A stretch of DNA of 64,000 nt from Fragilariopsis cylindrus CCMP1102 (lineage: Eukaryota > Bacillariophyta > Bacillariophyceae > Bacillariales > Bacillariaceae), in assembly GCA_900095095.1 (NCBI GenBank), contig FMBT01000388.1, positions 1 through 64,000 of the forward strand, read 5' to 3'. Under the pieces are notes generated by a model that did not search any database, was not told where the DNA came from, and saw nothing but the letters and a program-made list of their open reading frames with translations. Below are positions 10,535-20,102 of this stretch, in pieces (position 1 is the first letter of the stretch; each line of letters begins with the position of its first letter). The position numbers and the translations under genes were made by a program.

Positions 10535-11101
10535 TTTTTGTTGTTGTGAGAGTTGTTCGCCGTTCAATTCTTGGGTGGATATAATACAGTTCTAAAGTAC
10601 AAGCAGCATACTACTTCAAAAGTAGTACAGTACAGTATGTAAAAAATGTAAATTGAGAGTTCGTTCTATCCGTTGGTGCAAAGGCTATCGGTAGCTGCAT
10701 TTTCTATGCAAGATGGGCATTTTTTTAAAAATCGCGATACTTAATCCATTAGTGAATATGCTTCCGGCGGATGCGTGGAAATGTGTACGTATTTTTGTTA
10801 TCGCTCGGGACTGAAACAGAGTCACGATCTGTCAATATACTCTTTTTCTATTTTAATGATGAGCAATGATTACACTCCTCCAACTAGTAGGAATTGTTGT
10901 TACATTTGGTGTGTCAGCGGCAATGGAAGAAATAATGACTACCAGTACATCATCACATACAAAATGTACAGGAAAAAATTTAAACAATTCTGAATTTGGC
11001 GTTGCAAAGTACTATCAAGCTGTGTAGTGATTGGATATTAAAGCAAACTACTCTTTATTCTATTGTAGTTAACAGTTTTGTGTATACTTTTTTTCTTGTA
11101 T

Positions 11102-12424
11102 TCAAACATCTTTCGGTTTGCTGCATCTTGTAGTAGTCGATGATTGTTCGTTTTTTGGTGATGATTCCGTTGTATGTACAGACGAAGATCGCATTGTAGT
11201 GGAAGAATTTTCAACGCGCTGTGATGCCTGCTGCTTTTGCTTTGCAATTGATTCCTTGGTATACCCCCCTCGCGAGTGAGCATCCTTCCTTAATGACAGA
11301 GGAAAGAAAACGTCTTTCCAATTTTCGACGAAACCACGATCGTAAATGTTTTTTGGAATCGGACCAGGATCGACAACATCTTCATCGAGAATAGTAGTAT
11401 TATCGGTGCTAACATCCTCATTATTACTGTTATTTCTTTTCGATGATTGTTTCGTGATGTCTTTGCCTGCTTGGACGGCGGTTCGATATTGTTGTTGTTG
11501 TTTCTTGTACCAACCTTCGATATCTCCCCATTTAGAATTCTCATTAGTAGTCTGTCCTCTCGATGTAATATATACATGATAACCCAAAAAGCACGACAAG
11601 GCGATCCCCATCACGAACGTCACCAACATAAAGGTGACTTCTAATGACCGCCGTGCAAAGACATATTGGAAAATTATATGATAATTGGCTTTAATTGTTT
11701 CGCCCGTCAAACGATCAAAGAATGCCAAATCCATCAATCTTTTCATCTTAATTTCTTCATAAAATAATCTATAACATATATAGGTACCGTAAAAGCACAT
11801 AATAACGTGATTTAGTAAAAATATGAGGAACCAACGATAGTTCTCTTCCCCGTATGTGTTATGAGTCCATCCACACATGTGATCGTATCGCGGAACTATA
11901 CAATTATATTTGATACGATCGAATTTACTTCTTGGGATCTTAAACAATTTCGTCGTTTGACATATTACATTGGATTGAAACATTAAATGATCGTATGGAT
12001 AATGATCGTATCGACGAAAGGATTGTGCCGTGATTTTTCCAGGATGACTATTGTTTGCGACCGCCCACGCAGCGAAACACGCCAAGAAAACAAAGACACC
12101 CATAACTCCATGCAGATTTGATATAGTAGGACTTTCGAATAACAACCAAGGATATAACTTTCCGAATACTATCGACCAACATCCACCAACAATAGTAAAA
12201 TATGCCAATACCAACGCTCGGTCTGAAACGTGCCTTAAAATCTTCATAACCTTATCACCGAAAATTCGTCGTAGGCGTGACCAAGCTGCATTAGGCATCG
12301 TAACTTGAACAAATTGTGCAATTTCGCTATCATTTGGGTAAGATAATATACAATAATAAACGACGAAGCAACACACGAGAACGTAAGTAATCAACGCTGT
12401 AACAGCGAGGATGTTTAAAGCCAT
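11102..12424 (-). CDS. DHHC-type palmitoyltransferase with a DHMC active-site variant
   Basis: About 440 residues from the first ATG at 12424, with four or more membrane segments. The cytosolic cysteine-rich domain reads CQTTKLFKIPRSKFD, then YNCIVPRYDHMCGW, then NTYGEENYRWF. This matches the S-acyltransferase pattern (C..C....P.RS.H...C..CV..xDHHC.W..N..G..N...F). The catalytic Cys is present, but the second His of DHHC is Met and several zinc-ligand positions are replaced. The open frame continues about 26 codons further upstream without an ATG. A pyrimidine-rich stretch ending CTCTCTTAGCAG on the minus strand near 12486-12500 could be a splice acceptor, so an upstream exon is possible. Confidence 0.7.
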   Translation of the reverse strand: MALNILAVTALITYVLVCCFVVYYCILSYPNDSEIAQFVQVTMPNAAWSRLRRIFGDKVMKILRHVSDRALVLAYFTIVGGCWSIVFGKLYPWLLFESPTISNLHGVMGVFVFLACFAAWAVANNSHPGKITAQSFRRYDHYPYDHLMFQSNVICQTTKLFKIPRSKFDRIKYNCIVPRYDHMCGWTHNTYGEENYRWFLIFLLNHVIMCFYGTYICYRLFYEEIKMKRLMDLAFFDRLTGETIKANYHIIFQYVFARRSLEVTFMLVTFVMGIALSCFLGYHVYITSRGQTTNENSKWGDIEGWYKKQQQQYRTAVQAGKDITKQSSKRNNSNNEDVSTDNTTILDEDVVDPGPIPKNIYDRGFVENWKDVFFPLSLRKDAHSRGGYTKESIAKQKQQASQRVENSSTTMRSSSVHTTESSPKNEQSSTTTRCSKPKDV

Positions 12425-12519
12425 GATGGCAGCTTCCGTTGTTTGGAGATAGCTTCGAAGTCTCTCTGCTTCTAGCTCTACTTCTGCTAAGAGAGGAGAC
12501 AAGAGAATACAAGTATGAC

Positions 12520-13239
12520 TAGTACGTCGTAGAAATAGTTCGATTGATTTAAAAAATACAACGAAAAATGCCTAATATATTTGATTCGAGGATTAGGGTT
12601 AAAGCTGAAGAGGCATGTGCATAGTTTTTCGATTTTTTGTGATACAGTACTAGTATACCTACCAGGTATTCAGGAGTCAAAGACTACAGTATTAGTAAAC
12701 CCTGCTTGTCAGTGACTTTGCATCAATTATTAACTGCTGTTGTTGATATGGTGCTGGTGCTACCTTTCCTGGTTGTTCTTGGGGCCAGGTAGGGTAATGC
12801 TTAATATATTATAGTCTATTGTTCTTGCAAGAAAATTTGGATTGATGAGAATATGAAAGTAGAAAATGCACAACAATTATGCTGCTTTTGATTTTGCTAT
12901 CTAATTCAATTGCAGTATAAGGGAGTGGAATAGCATTTTTCATGTCCATCATCATATTCACTATGCTATTTTTAGGTCATAATTTGTCTTAATAGATACA
13001 AATAATATGTCAATACAAATAAACTGCAATAATAGAAATAGAAATAGAAATGTAAATATACATAGACAGAACATCAAGTTCAAAGCATTTCATATTGAAG
13101 TCTATATAATGCACAGTTATGATATTATTTCTAAGGTACACTTTCATTTATGCATTTTGTCATAGTTTTGTTTTTGTCATTCTGCACTCTTCGACTCTAC
13201 AATAATATTGAGTGCTTGGAATAATGGAATTAACATCAA
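12520..13239. other. Intergenic, no gene seen
   Basis: AT-rich, with a short AATAG-type tandem repeat near 13028-13055. It may contain an upstream exon of the palmitoyltransferase gene, but I could not identify one. Confidence 0.4.
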
Positions 13240-14376
13240 TCATATCGATAACGTAACAAATTCGTGGTATATAGAACCGTCATCTAAAACCTCAACAACT
13301 CGTAATCCCTGTGTATTGGGTTCGGTCACTATTTCATCCTTGTCATTATCATTATCATTGTCATTTTCATTATTAATATTGCTATTTTTCGTATTTTTCT
13401 TCCCAGAACTTTCTAAAATTGCTGATAATGGACCAGTAATAATCATTTTCATCCCAAATGATGTTTCTGTAACAAGATTCTGATGGAAATGTCCTGCGAA
13501 GGATGCTGATACGTTGTATTTACGAAATAATTCAAATACGACTTTTCGGCGATGTTTTGGTATAATGAAATAACTATCGGGTATGATATTTGATTTCCAT
13601 TCACATGATCCTGTCATAGTATCAACATCTTCTTCTTCATCGTACAAGTACCAAGGATGATGACCAAAAATTAATATAGTCGTTGATGGTTGTGACGATA
13701 ATGATGATGATGATGATGATGATGATGACAATGGTTGTGATCGGACGTACTTTAATCGTTCCTCTAACCATCGTAGTTGATTCCGGTACATTTCTTCTGT
13801 AGATTTATCGTATGATGGATCACTAAATAACGTAGTATTAACAACGATGTTGTATACATTTGAAGAACTCCAAAATGCAAGATGATCATCACCAAATTCA
13901 TTACGGAATAATTCAATCGCATCTTTTGTTGGACGATTACCAACATCATGATTACCACAAACACAAACTAGTGCAATATCATCATTTAATTCTGACCATA
14001 TCATCTTAAAGTCATGTCGTTGTTGTTTTTGAATCTGATCACATTCCTCGTCGGTAAACTTCGTCTTGAATGATTTTTCCATATCGGTTAGATCTCCACA
14101 CACACAACAAAATGATGGTAATGGATTCATCCTATTAATGTACTTTATTGCTTTTCGAGAATACTCGAGTTCCGTTTCCCATTCTTCGTTATCAGTAATC
14201 ATACCGTATTGAGTATCAGCGCAAATAACAAATCTATTGTTGTTATTGCTATTCTGGTTCTGAATGATGTCGTCATCGTCTCCGCCTGCAGTAGGTTTTC
14301 GTTGTGGCAGTTTCGGATGAATCAACGTCCCACCGACTTGGCTTTGATCGTATCTTGGTACACGTAATTCTTTCAT
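13240..14376 (-). CDS. Calcineurin-like metallophosphoesterase, CPPED1-like
   Basis: 378 residues, ATG start. All five metal-binding blocks of the family are visible in order: ADTQYG, GDLTD, GNHD, FGHHPW and AGHFHQN. The ADTQ.G opening is typical of the CPPED1/CSTP1 branch of Ser/Thr phosphatases. A Ser-rich insert lies before the GHHPW block and an Asn/Asp run lies near the C-terminus. No signal peptide or membrane segment is visible, so it is likely cytosolic. One of the two 78-base direct repeats lies just upstream of its start, at 14509-14585. Confidence 0.85.
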   Translation of the reverse strand: MKELRVPRYDQSQVGGTLIHPKLPQRKPTAGGDDDDIIQNQNSNNNNRFVICADTQYGMITDNEEWETELEYSRKAIKYINRMNPLPSFCCVCGDLTDMEKSFKTKFTDEECDQIQKQQRHDFKMIWSELNDDIALVCVCGNHDVGNRPTKDAIELFRNEFGDDHLAFWSSSNVYNIVVNTTLFSDPSYDKSTEEMYRNQLRWLEERLKYVRSQPLSSSSSSSSSLSSQPSTTILIFGHHPWYLYDEEEDVDTMTGSCEWKSNIIPDSYFIIPKHRRKVVFELFRKYNVSASFAGHFHQNLVTETSFGMKMIITGPLSAILESSGKKNTKNSNINNENDNDNDNDKDEIVTEPNTQGLRVVEVLDDGSIYHEFVTLSI

Positions 14377-14508
14377 TGTTGATTTGATATCTGTAAGTTA
14401 AAGAGATTGAAAGAAATGATCCTTCGTAGGCCAAGAACGACCATTGTCGATGTCTCGAATGTTCTCAATAATTTATGCGTTGTGTGTTAAAGTGTGTTAT
14501 TGTGTTAT

Positions 14509-14585
14509 TATTTGATAATTTGATATTTGATACCGTACTATTGTACGTGAAGTTAAAAAAGATCCATTTTCTTCTACTCAAGTAG
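14509..14585 (+). repeat. Direct repeat DR-1, left border of a distinct block
   Basis: Begins TATTTGATAATTTGATATTT, continues with GATACCGTACTATTGTACGTG, then a gapped GAAGTT, AAAAA and ATCCATTTTC portion. The same series recurs in the same orientation at 16955-17033 with small indels. Its role is unknown. Confidence 0.75.
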
Positions 14586-14803
14586 ATTGGCTAGTAAAAT
14601 TGAGTCCCAGTGATGAGTCACTAGTTCGGACTGGTACAAGTGAAAAGCTCAATCTTGTAGATCTAAGTGAACGCCGCTTGTAGCGTGTATTTGGACAAAT
14701 AAAATAATACTGGAAATTTCAACGCTACTGTTCATAGCATAAAAGGAAGACAACAAACATTCATACAACAAAGTAATCACCATCAAGCAGCTTCAACCTT
14801 TAA

Positions 14804-14819
14804 CCCCCCCCCCCCCCCC
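14804..14819 (+). repeat. C16 homopolymer
   Basis: Sixteen consecutive C bases in the leader of the P-loop NTPase gene. Its length in the assembly may be inexact. Confidence 0.8.
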
Positions 14820-14980
14820 ACACTGTCACGTGTCCTCACAAAAGAGCAAAGAAGCAACGATTGAAGAGCAAAGCAAGGCGTCTTGACCTGGCCGAAACTT
14901 GAAACAATATCGAGCTAACGAGTGAAAGGATCGTAGACCGCAGATCGTAGAAGTTGGGAGTACCGTGTTACTGTACCACG

Positions 14981-16180
14981 ATGGATGCTGCCGCCGATGT
15001 GTACCTCTGGGTGAAATTGTTCGCGGCATTGCTTGTCATTGTCACAACATTGCACAGGTGGATTGCCGTACACACTGCTTCATGGTGTCTATCATTGAAA
15101 CGAATTGAGGAAGTGGTTATAGATGATTGCGAGTTTGTGAAGCGACCAACTCTCCAGGGGATACTCTCTACTGCGCTTCAGGAGACTGGTTCCAAAACTG
15201 TGCTTTTATACGGTCAGAGAGGAAGTGGGAAAACATCGTTTATCCGTTATGCTTTGAAAGGACGAAGAGGCGTTTTATCCATTCAAATCACCAAAAAGAC
15301 TCACGATGAAGCCTCAAAAGAGTTGATTGAGAAGATGTCTAGTCAGGTCGACTTGCTCGGAACCCAACAAGATCTGGTTTTCATGGAAGATGTGTTCGCG
15401 GCGTGCCGAGTTCCGCCTATCATTGTGGTTACGATGGACGCGAGATGCAAAGGGGAGGTCCTGGAGGCAGTGCTGATCTTGTGCAAATCATTTTCGTACG
15501 AAAATTCATTCAGGCGAGGGAAGCAACCGAGGTTTCTTGTTGATATTTCGTTTTCGCGGGCTGCTATTGATGCATCAAGCAATATTGAAGTTCTTCGGGT
15601 AGTTGGTATTCAAGTAGGGAATTTCCCCCGAGATGAGGCATTGCTTTACGCAACTGAACGGATGCCAGCATCTTTGAAGGACCGGCGACGCAGACATGAA
15701 ATAGCGATGTCTGTTGTTGAAAAGTTTGACTGTAATGTGTATACACTACAAAGGGTATGCAAGGCTCTTCGGAATGGACATCCTACCGACGTTTCCACTG
15801 TTGCAGCTACGATTGAGCGCGAACTAAGAAAGGAGCAACAATGGGCTGCTCGAGGTTGGTATAGTTTCTGCTGTAGTTTGTCGGTGAAGTTTGGTACTCC
15901 TGTTTCCAACAAAAATCTAAAGCAAGTGGTCGAGCTCTTGCTTGAGGGCCCGCAGAATAAGCTTACAGTCATCGGTATACTCTCGCTGGGGTCAAATGAT
16001 GTGATGCTAACTGAAAGAGAACTTGGGATCTTCAATGCCGACACTGGATTTCATCCTTTTAATATTGATCCATTTGAGAGCACACTTTCTTTGAGTGGAA
16101 CTGCAATTACAGCCGTTCTCACCGGAAACCTTAACACATTGGGGGAACCGCCCAGTCCAACAAAGAAAACAACAACATAG
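14981..16180 (+). CDS. Membrane-anchored P-loop NTPase of uncertain AAA+/STAND-like family
   Basis: 399 residues from the ATG at 14981. The open frame starts nine codons earlier at TTG, but the ATG has a purine-rich context (ACCACGATGG). An N-terminal hydrophobic segment at residues ~8-27 predicts a membrane anchor or targeting signal. A Walker A motif GQRGSGKTS is at about residues 78-86. A hydrophobic strand ending in Asp (PPIIVVTMD, ~145) or RFLVDISFS (~185) could serve as Walker B. The C-terminal half is helical with no named domain. Base composition is less AT-rich than in neighbouring genes, and the gene sits between two direct repeats. I do not recognise the family precisely. Confidence 0.65.
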   Translation: MDAAADVYLWVKLFAALLVIVTTLHRWIAVHTASWCLSLKRIEEVVIDDCEFVKRPTLQGILSTALQETGSKTVLLYGQRGSGKTSFIRYALKGRRGVLSIQITKKTHDEASKELIEKMSSQVDLLGTQQDLVFMEDVFAACRVPPIIVVTMDARCKGEVLEAVLILCKSFSYENSFRRGKQPRFLVDISFSRAAIDASSNIEVLRVVGIQVGNFPRDEALLYATERMPASLKDRRRRHEIAMSVVEKFDCNVYTLQRVCKALRNGHPTDVSTVAATIERELRKEQQWAARGWYSFCCSLSVKFGTPVSNKNLKQVVELLLEGPQNKLTVIGILSLGSNDVMLTERELGIFNADTGFHPFNIDPFESTLSLSGTAITAVLTGNLNTLGEPPSPTKKTTT

Positions 16181-16603
16181 ATTGATATATATTATGACAG
16201 TGCCCAACAAATTATCTTGTTTATTTTATATTATTATCATTCACTGCATCAATGGTGGGATTTTTGGCCTTTCGAGGTACATTTTTGATACAGTTGCTTG
16301 ATATGTCTTGATAAAATCCTTGATGCAGGAACCTCACCTTTGTGCTAATACGAACGGAAATCTACTGCAGGTCAAATGGACAGTGCAGTTCCTCTGGTCA
16401 TAAAAGGTGCCACTGATAAACATATGAGAATCGTCCGAGCTGTACTAGTCAATAGCTAGCAACACATATGCAAGAATCAGACTACTGAATCAAGCTCTAA
16501 GACTGTGCGTTATGAAGTTAGCATGTTGGGCTAGAAGTTACTTTGGAGACACGGGAATTGGGTCGTCCTCTCCGTCAGCATACTTTGCAAGTGCAGGCGC
16601 GCA
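16181..16603. other. Spacer between the NTPase gene and the SLC10A7-like fragment
   Basis: Moderately GC-rich for the window, with no ORF of note. It may contain eroded coding sequence of the adjoining fragment. Confidence 0.35.
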
Positions 16604-16930
16604 CTATGACCCCAAGATAAGTTGTAAAGGATGGATGAACATCAGCGGTGTACAGTAGGTTGCGATGTTAGGGCTTCCCTCAAAAATTGTATTGATCAAG
16701 GGAAGACCAAATTCCAGAGTCTTGTGTGAGGCAGCAAACATTGCCGCTATCGTTTCCCTACGCGAAAAGTTAAACATGGACAGAGAAAATGTCTTGAAGA
16801 GAACACCCAAAGAAAGAAGATGCATCGCTGGGATCAATGTCAGCAAGGTCAATGCATGTCGCAGCTCTAAGCTAACCCCCGTAGAGAAAGCATTGCAGAA
16901 AGAGTTCCATACAATCCCTAGTAGTATAAC
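16604..16930 (-). pseudogene. Fragment of an SLC10A7-like (bile acid:sodium symporter family) gene
   Basis: On the minus strand, a splice-acceptor-like CCCACAG at 16931-16937 opens a 108-codon frame. Its text includes GIVWNSFCNAFSTG, then SRRETIAAMFAASHKTLEFG, LPLINTIFEG, and PLMFIHPLQLILGS before a stop. This is the last third of SLC10A7-type carriers, including the conserved xxSHKTLxxGxPxI and HPxQxxLGS motifs. The first two thirds of the family are absent: the direct repeat DR-2 begins about 25 bases upstream. The stop comes right after LGS, earlier than the family's usual extra tail. It is best read as a truncated copy, possibly captured during rearrangement. Confidence 0.6.
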
Positions 16931-16954
16931 CTGTGGGATAGCGTAGAAATGAAG

Positions 16955-17033
16955 TATTTGATAATTTGATATTTGAGCGATACCGTCTTGTACGTGAAGT
17001 TCAGAAAAAATCCATTTTCATCTGCCTACTCGA
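16955..17033 (+). repeat. Direct repeat DR-2, right border of the block
   Basis: TATTTGATAATTTGATATTT, then a CGATACCGTCTTGTACGTG portion, GAAGTT, AAAAAA and TCCATTTTC, matching DR-1 at 14509-14585 in order and orientation. Confidence 0.75.
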
Positions 17034-17159
17034 GACGCTTCTACAGCGAGCGATCTTTACGCAACAATCATAGACGCGATAACCAAAAGTGCCCCTATTC
17101 GAGTGCAATTCTGGCTATCATGTAATATTCAATATATAGACTAGGACCTAGACTAATTC

Positions 17160-17184
17160 AATATATATATATATATATATATAC
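17160..17184 (+). repeat. (TA)n microsatellite
   Basis: About twelve TA units in intergenic DNA downstream of the P450 gene. Confidence 0.8.
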
Positions 17185-17488
17185 AAAATAACGTAAATAG
17201 TAAAATACACATGCATCATAATAATAACAATAATAGAACAGCATATAGTGATGGTTCTCGTAACTCTTACAATATTTAAATTTTAGAACCAAAAGCTATC
17301 TTACAAGATACAGGAAAATCTGCAACATCAAACGACGAATTGATAATTGCGTGCGACTAAGTGTGATATACCTATATACATTAGAGATAACACAAGCATC
17401 AGTCTGTCACGTCAACATCCATACATTATTATAATAGTTTTCTTGACTTTTTACATCGTCGTCGTCTTCTTCCACTTCCATTTCCTTC

Positions 17489-18753
17489 TCAAGGATTAAC
17501 GGGATCAAATCGAATCTTTGGAATCGGAAAAGGTGTTTGCAATAGCTTCACGACGCGTTCCGTTTTTGGTTGATCGGGTGGGTCCAAAACCAGTTCATAA
17601 TCAAGGATTATTCGTATCAAAAAGGCATAGATCTCGTTTTGAGCGACCCTGTTTTATTCAATAATCCAAGCCGTAGCAAAGAGAACGCGAAAGAAGAAAA
17701 GAAATGAGTTTAATGCGAGTGTGCGTGTTTAGCGAGAATCTATTAAGTATTATCATTGCAGCTTCATTGGAAAAAAACGTCAACGTACCTCGCTCCGACA
17801 CACATCCTTGGTCCGACACTAAAAGGAGATGACAACAAAAGACTCGACAAGATCGGTGCCGGTGCTATAATAATACCAGTATTCATAGTAACAGCAGAGG
17901 AAGAACTCTCATGTTCGACAGTAGCTAATTCGTCTCCAAAATCAAAATCAATTGATGCAAGGTCAACTTCCAATGGTGTCCTGGGATCCAAATCCATCGA
18001 TTTATCGGACTTTGCATTTGCAAGGACATGTTCAGCTGCTAACCAGCGTTCGGGCAAAAATTCATCAGGATCGCCTCCTAACAATACTGGATCATAAGAA
18101 TACACTTCCTGGGTAAAAATGATGAGAGTATTTTTCTTAACGACGTAATCTTCCTGTTTTTTGTCGTTGTCCCCGTTCGGGTTCGTGGATGGTACCGTCA
18201 CATCGAAAGGAAGACGACGCATATTTCCCCCCGCTGATGGGCTGAAGCGTTGAACTTCTCTCAGAAATGCCTTTAGATAAGGAAGATTCGGCAGATCCTC
18301 CGTCCTTGAAAAGTCTCCATCCATCGTTTCTTCCAATTCTCGACGCAATCTACGTTGGATTCGTGGTCGTCTAGCAAGTTGGATCATCGTCCATACTAAC
18401 GAATTGCTCGTTGTGTCAACACCCGCTTGCAATAAAGTTAACAGATTGACCAAACGTTCCTGTCGATCCATCGTCAATGTATCATCTCCGTCAACTTGCG
18501 TTTTGAGTCTATTGACGAAGGCACGGGGACTATCATCAACTTCAGCTTCTATAATCCATTTCATTCCAATATCCCATACAATGTCCATGTTCTTTTCAAA
18601 CTTATTCCAATTAGATGAAAAGGTTCGTAACAAAGTCAGATTTTCTATCGGTGGTTTCATCAATAACGCAACAGTTCCGCTTTTAGTATTCTCATTTTTA
18701 TTTAATGTGCACGCACTACCAGCATAATCCTTAAGTAAATATATCTTGGGCAT
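17489..18753 (-). CDS. Cytochrome P450, C-terminal two thirds; N-terminus missing or in an unseen exon
   Basis: Exons 18753-17789 and 17648-17489 join across a 140-base GT-AG intron and restore the haem-site helix (FSVGPRMC, VGARVAQNEI). Visible P450 marks in order are the I-helix AGVDTTS, ExxR in LREVQR, PERW, and the haem loop FxxGxRxCxG with the Cys thiolate. Only about 105 residues precede the I-helix instead of the usual 280-300, and the window shows no upstream exon. An extra segment of roughly 60 residues, rich in Asp and Ser, lies between PERW and the haem loop. Family comparison suggests the mitochondrial-clan style (AGVDTTSN), but substrate and class are unknown. It could be a truncated copy. 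Confidence 0.65.
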
Positions 18754-18905
18754 AATAAAGTAAAAGCAAGAGGAACTAAAACACTTCAATATTGTTACTT
18801 CTTCTGAAGTATGTACATCCCTAAATTTAAGGAAAATGGAAACTTTTGATGAGTACAGTACTAGTTATCGCCAACTGTGTTTTGACAGCATAATGTGATC
18901 TTTAA

Positions 18906-19094
18906 AGTTATGCAATAGGTCAATTTTATGGAAATGATAGTTACTACTGGTCCCATGGTTATGATTGTGCTGGGAAACATGGCATGATAGCAAAACATGA
19001 TAGCAAATCATTCAAAGTTGAATGGCAAGAAGCAAGCCATCAAGAAGCTGCAACAGGTGATAGTCCAATGAATGGGAGGTTCCACCAAAGATAA
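18906..19094 (+). mobile_element. Degenerate Ty1/Copia gag zinc-knuckle remnant (tentative)
   Basis: A short open frame reads YYWSHGYDCAGKHGM and then ASHQEAATGDSPMNG before a stop. Diatom Copia Gag proteins commonly carry a YCWTHG...H...C knuckle followed by GHxxEATxxNxMGG, and the residue order matches. Key Cys residues are lost. No long terminal repeats or pol segment are seen nearby, so this is a fossil fragment at best. Confidence 0.4.
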
Positions 19095-20102
19095 AGGACT
19101 ATTCTGAATGGAAAGAATGGTGGTGTTGGGAGCTGAGCGGCAAGCAAATAATACTGGAAAGAAAGACACAGAAACAGTAACTAGTAAGTTAGTATCTTAA
19201 GAACTTGTAATAGATACAGATACAATTTATCTCAAAATCCGGGTATAAATAATATAGCATTTAGTACCACCACATTAGTAGCAACATGTGATGATACATT
19301 CAACAGCCACATACATGAGACACACCTTGTACAATCACAACCCACAAAAGCACACTGCACTACCAGTCCAAAAAGCAATTCAAAACAAACACCAAACTTG
19401 AAAGACTTACAAAATATATAGAAGACAACCGTATCATTATATTCTAAGACCAGAGATAGATATAGTATGTGTACCGTAAACTTTGCCTCTATATAAGCAC
19501 GTAGCAATTAAGCATCAACAACTTATACGAATTAGGACTGGAGCATTTCAGATTAAATAAGCTTCCTCAATAAACTACTTATCTATATCAATGCATTCAT
19601 CACTGTTCTGTATGAGTAATGTAGAAAAAATCTCAACATAATATTCGGTTTAAACACGCACCTATTGAATGTGGGTGGGATTAGTCTTTTTGATTCTGTA
19701 GATAGTATTATGAAAAGTGAACATCATCTTTGTCTAGATACAAAGGCTCGAATGAAATATTAACTTGTACCAAGTGCTTAGGCAAAGAGAAATGATCAGT
19801 GATTCTTGTAGTTATATATTATGTATTGTGACAATTTCTATTTGAAATGTATGCATTGAACATTATGATTACAACTTTTTCTTTTTCCACCGTGTCCTCC
19901 CTAGTTGTTTTTGCCTTCGTGTATGTACATGTATCAATTACTTCTTCCAATTTCTTACTTCATATCGACGAGCCGCTAAAGCCTAGTCGATTAGTCATTT
20001 TGTGCCATTTTTTGATAAGCGTATCGAGGATCTTCATCAGATACCATCCGATAAGCGTTCTTCGAACAGTTCATCTTTAAATAGAGGCTGTGTATCAGAT
20101 TA
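19095..20102. other. Intergenic, no gene seen
   Basis: AT-rich with no convincing ORF, RNA gene or repeat. Confidence 0.45.

Noticed and set aside
15000-16200. NTPase block as a contaminating bacterial contig segment
   Set aside because: It sits inside continuous eukaryotic DNA with matching direct repeats on both sides and a splice-like fragment beside it; no bacterial operon signs.
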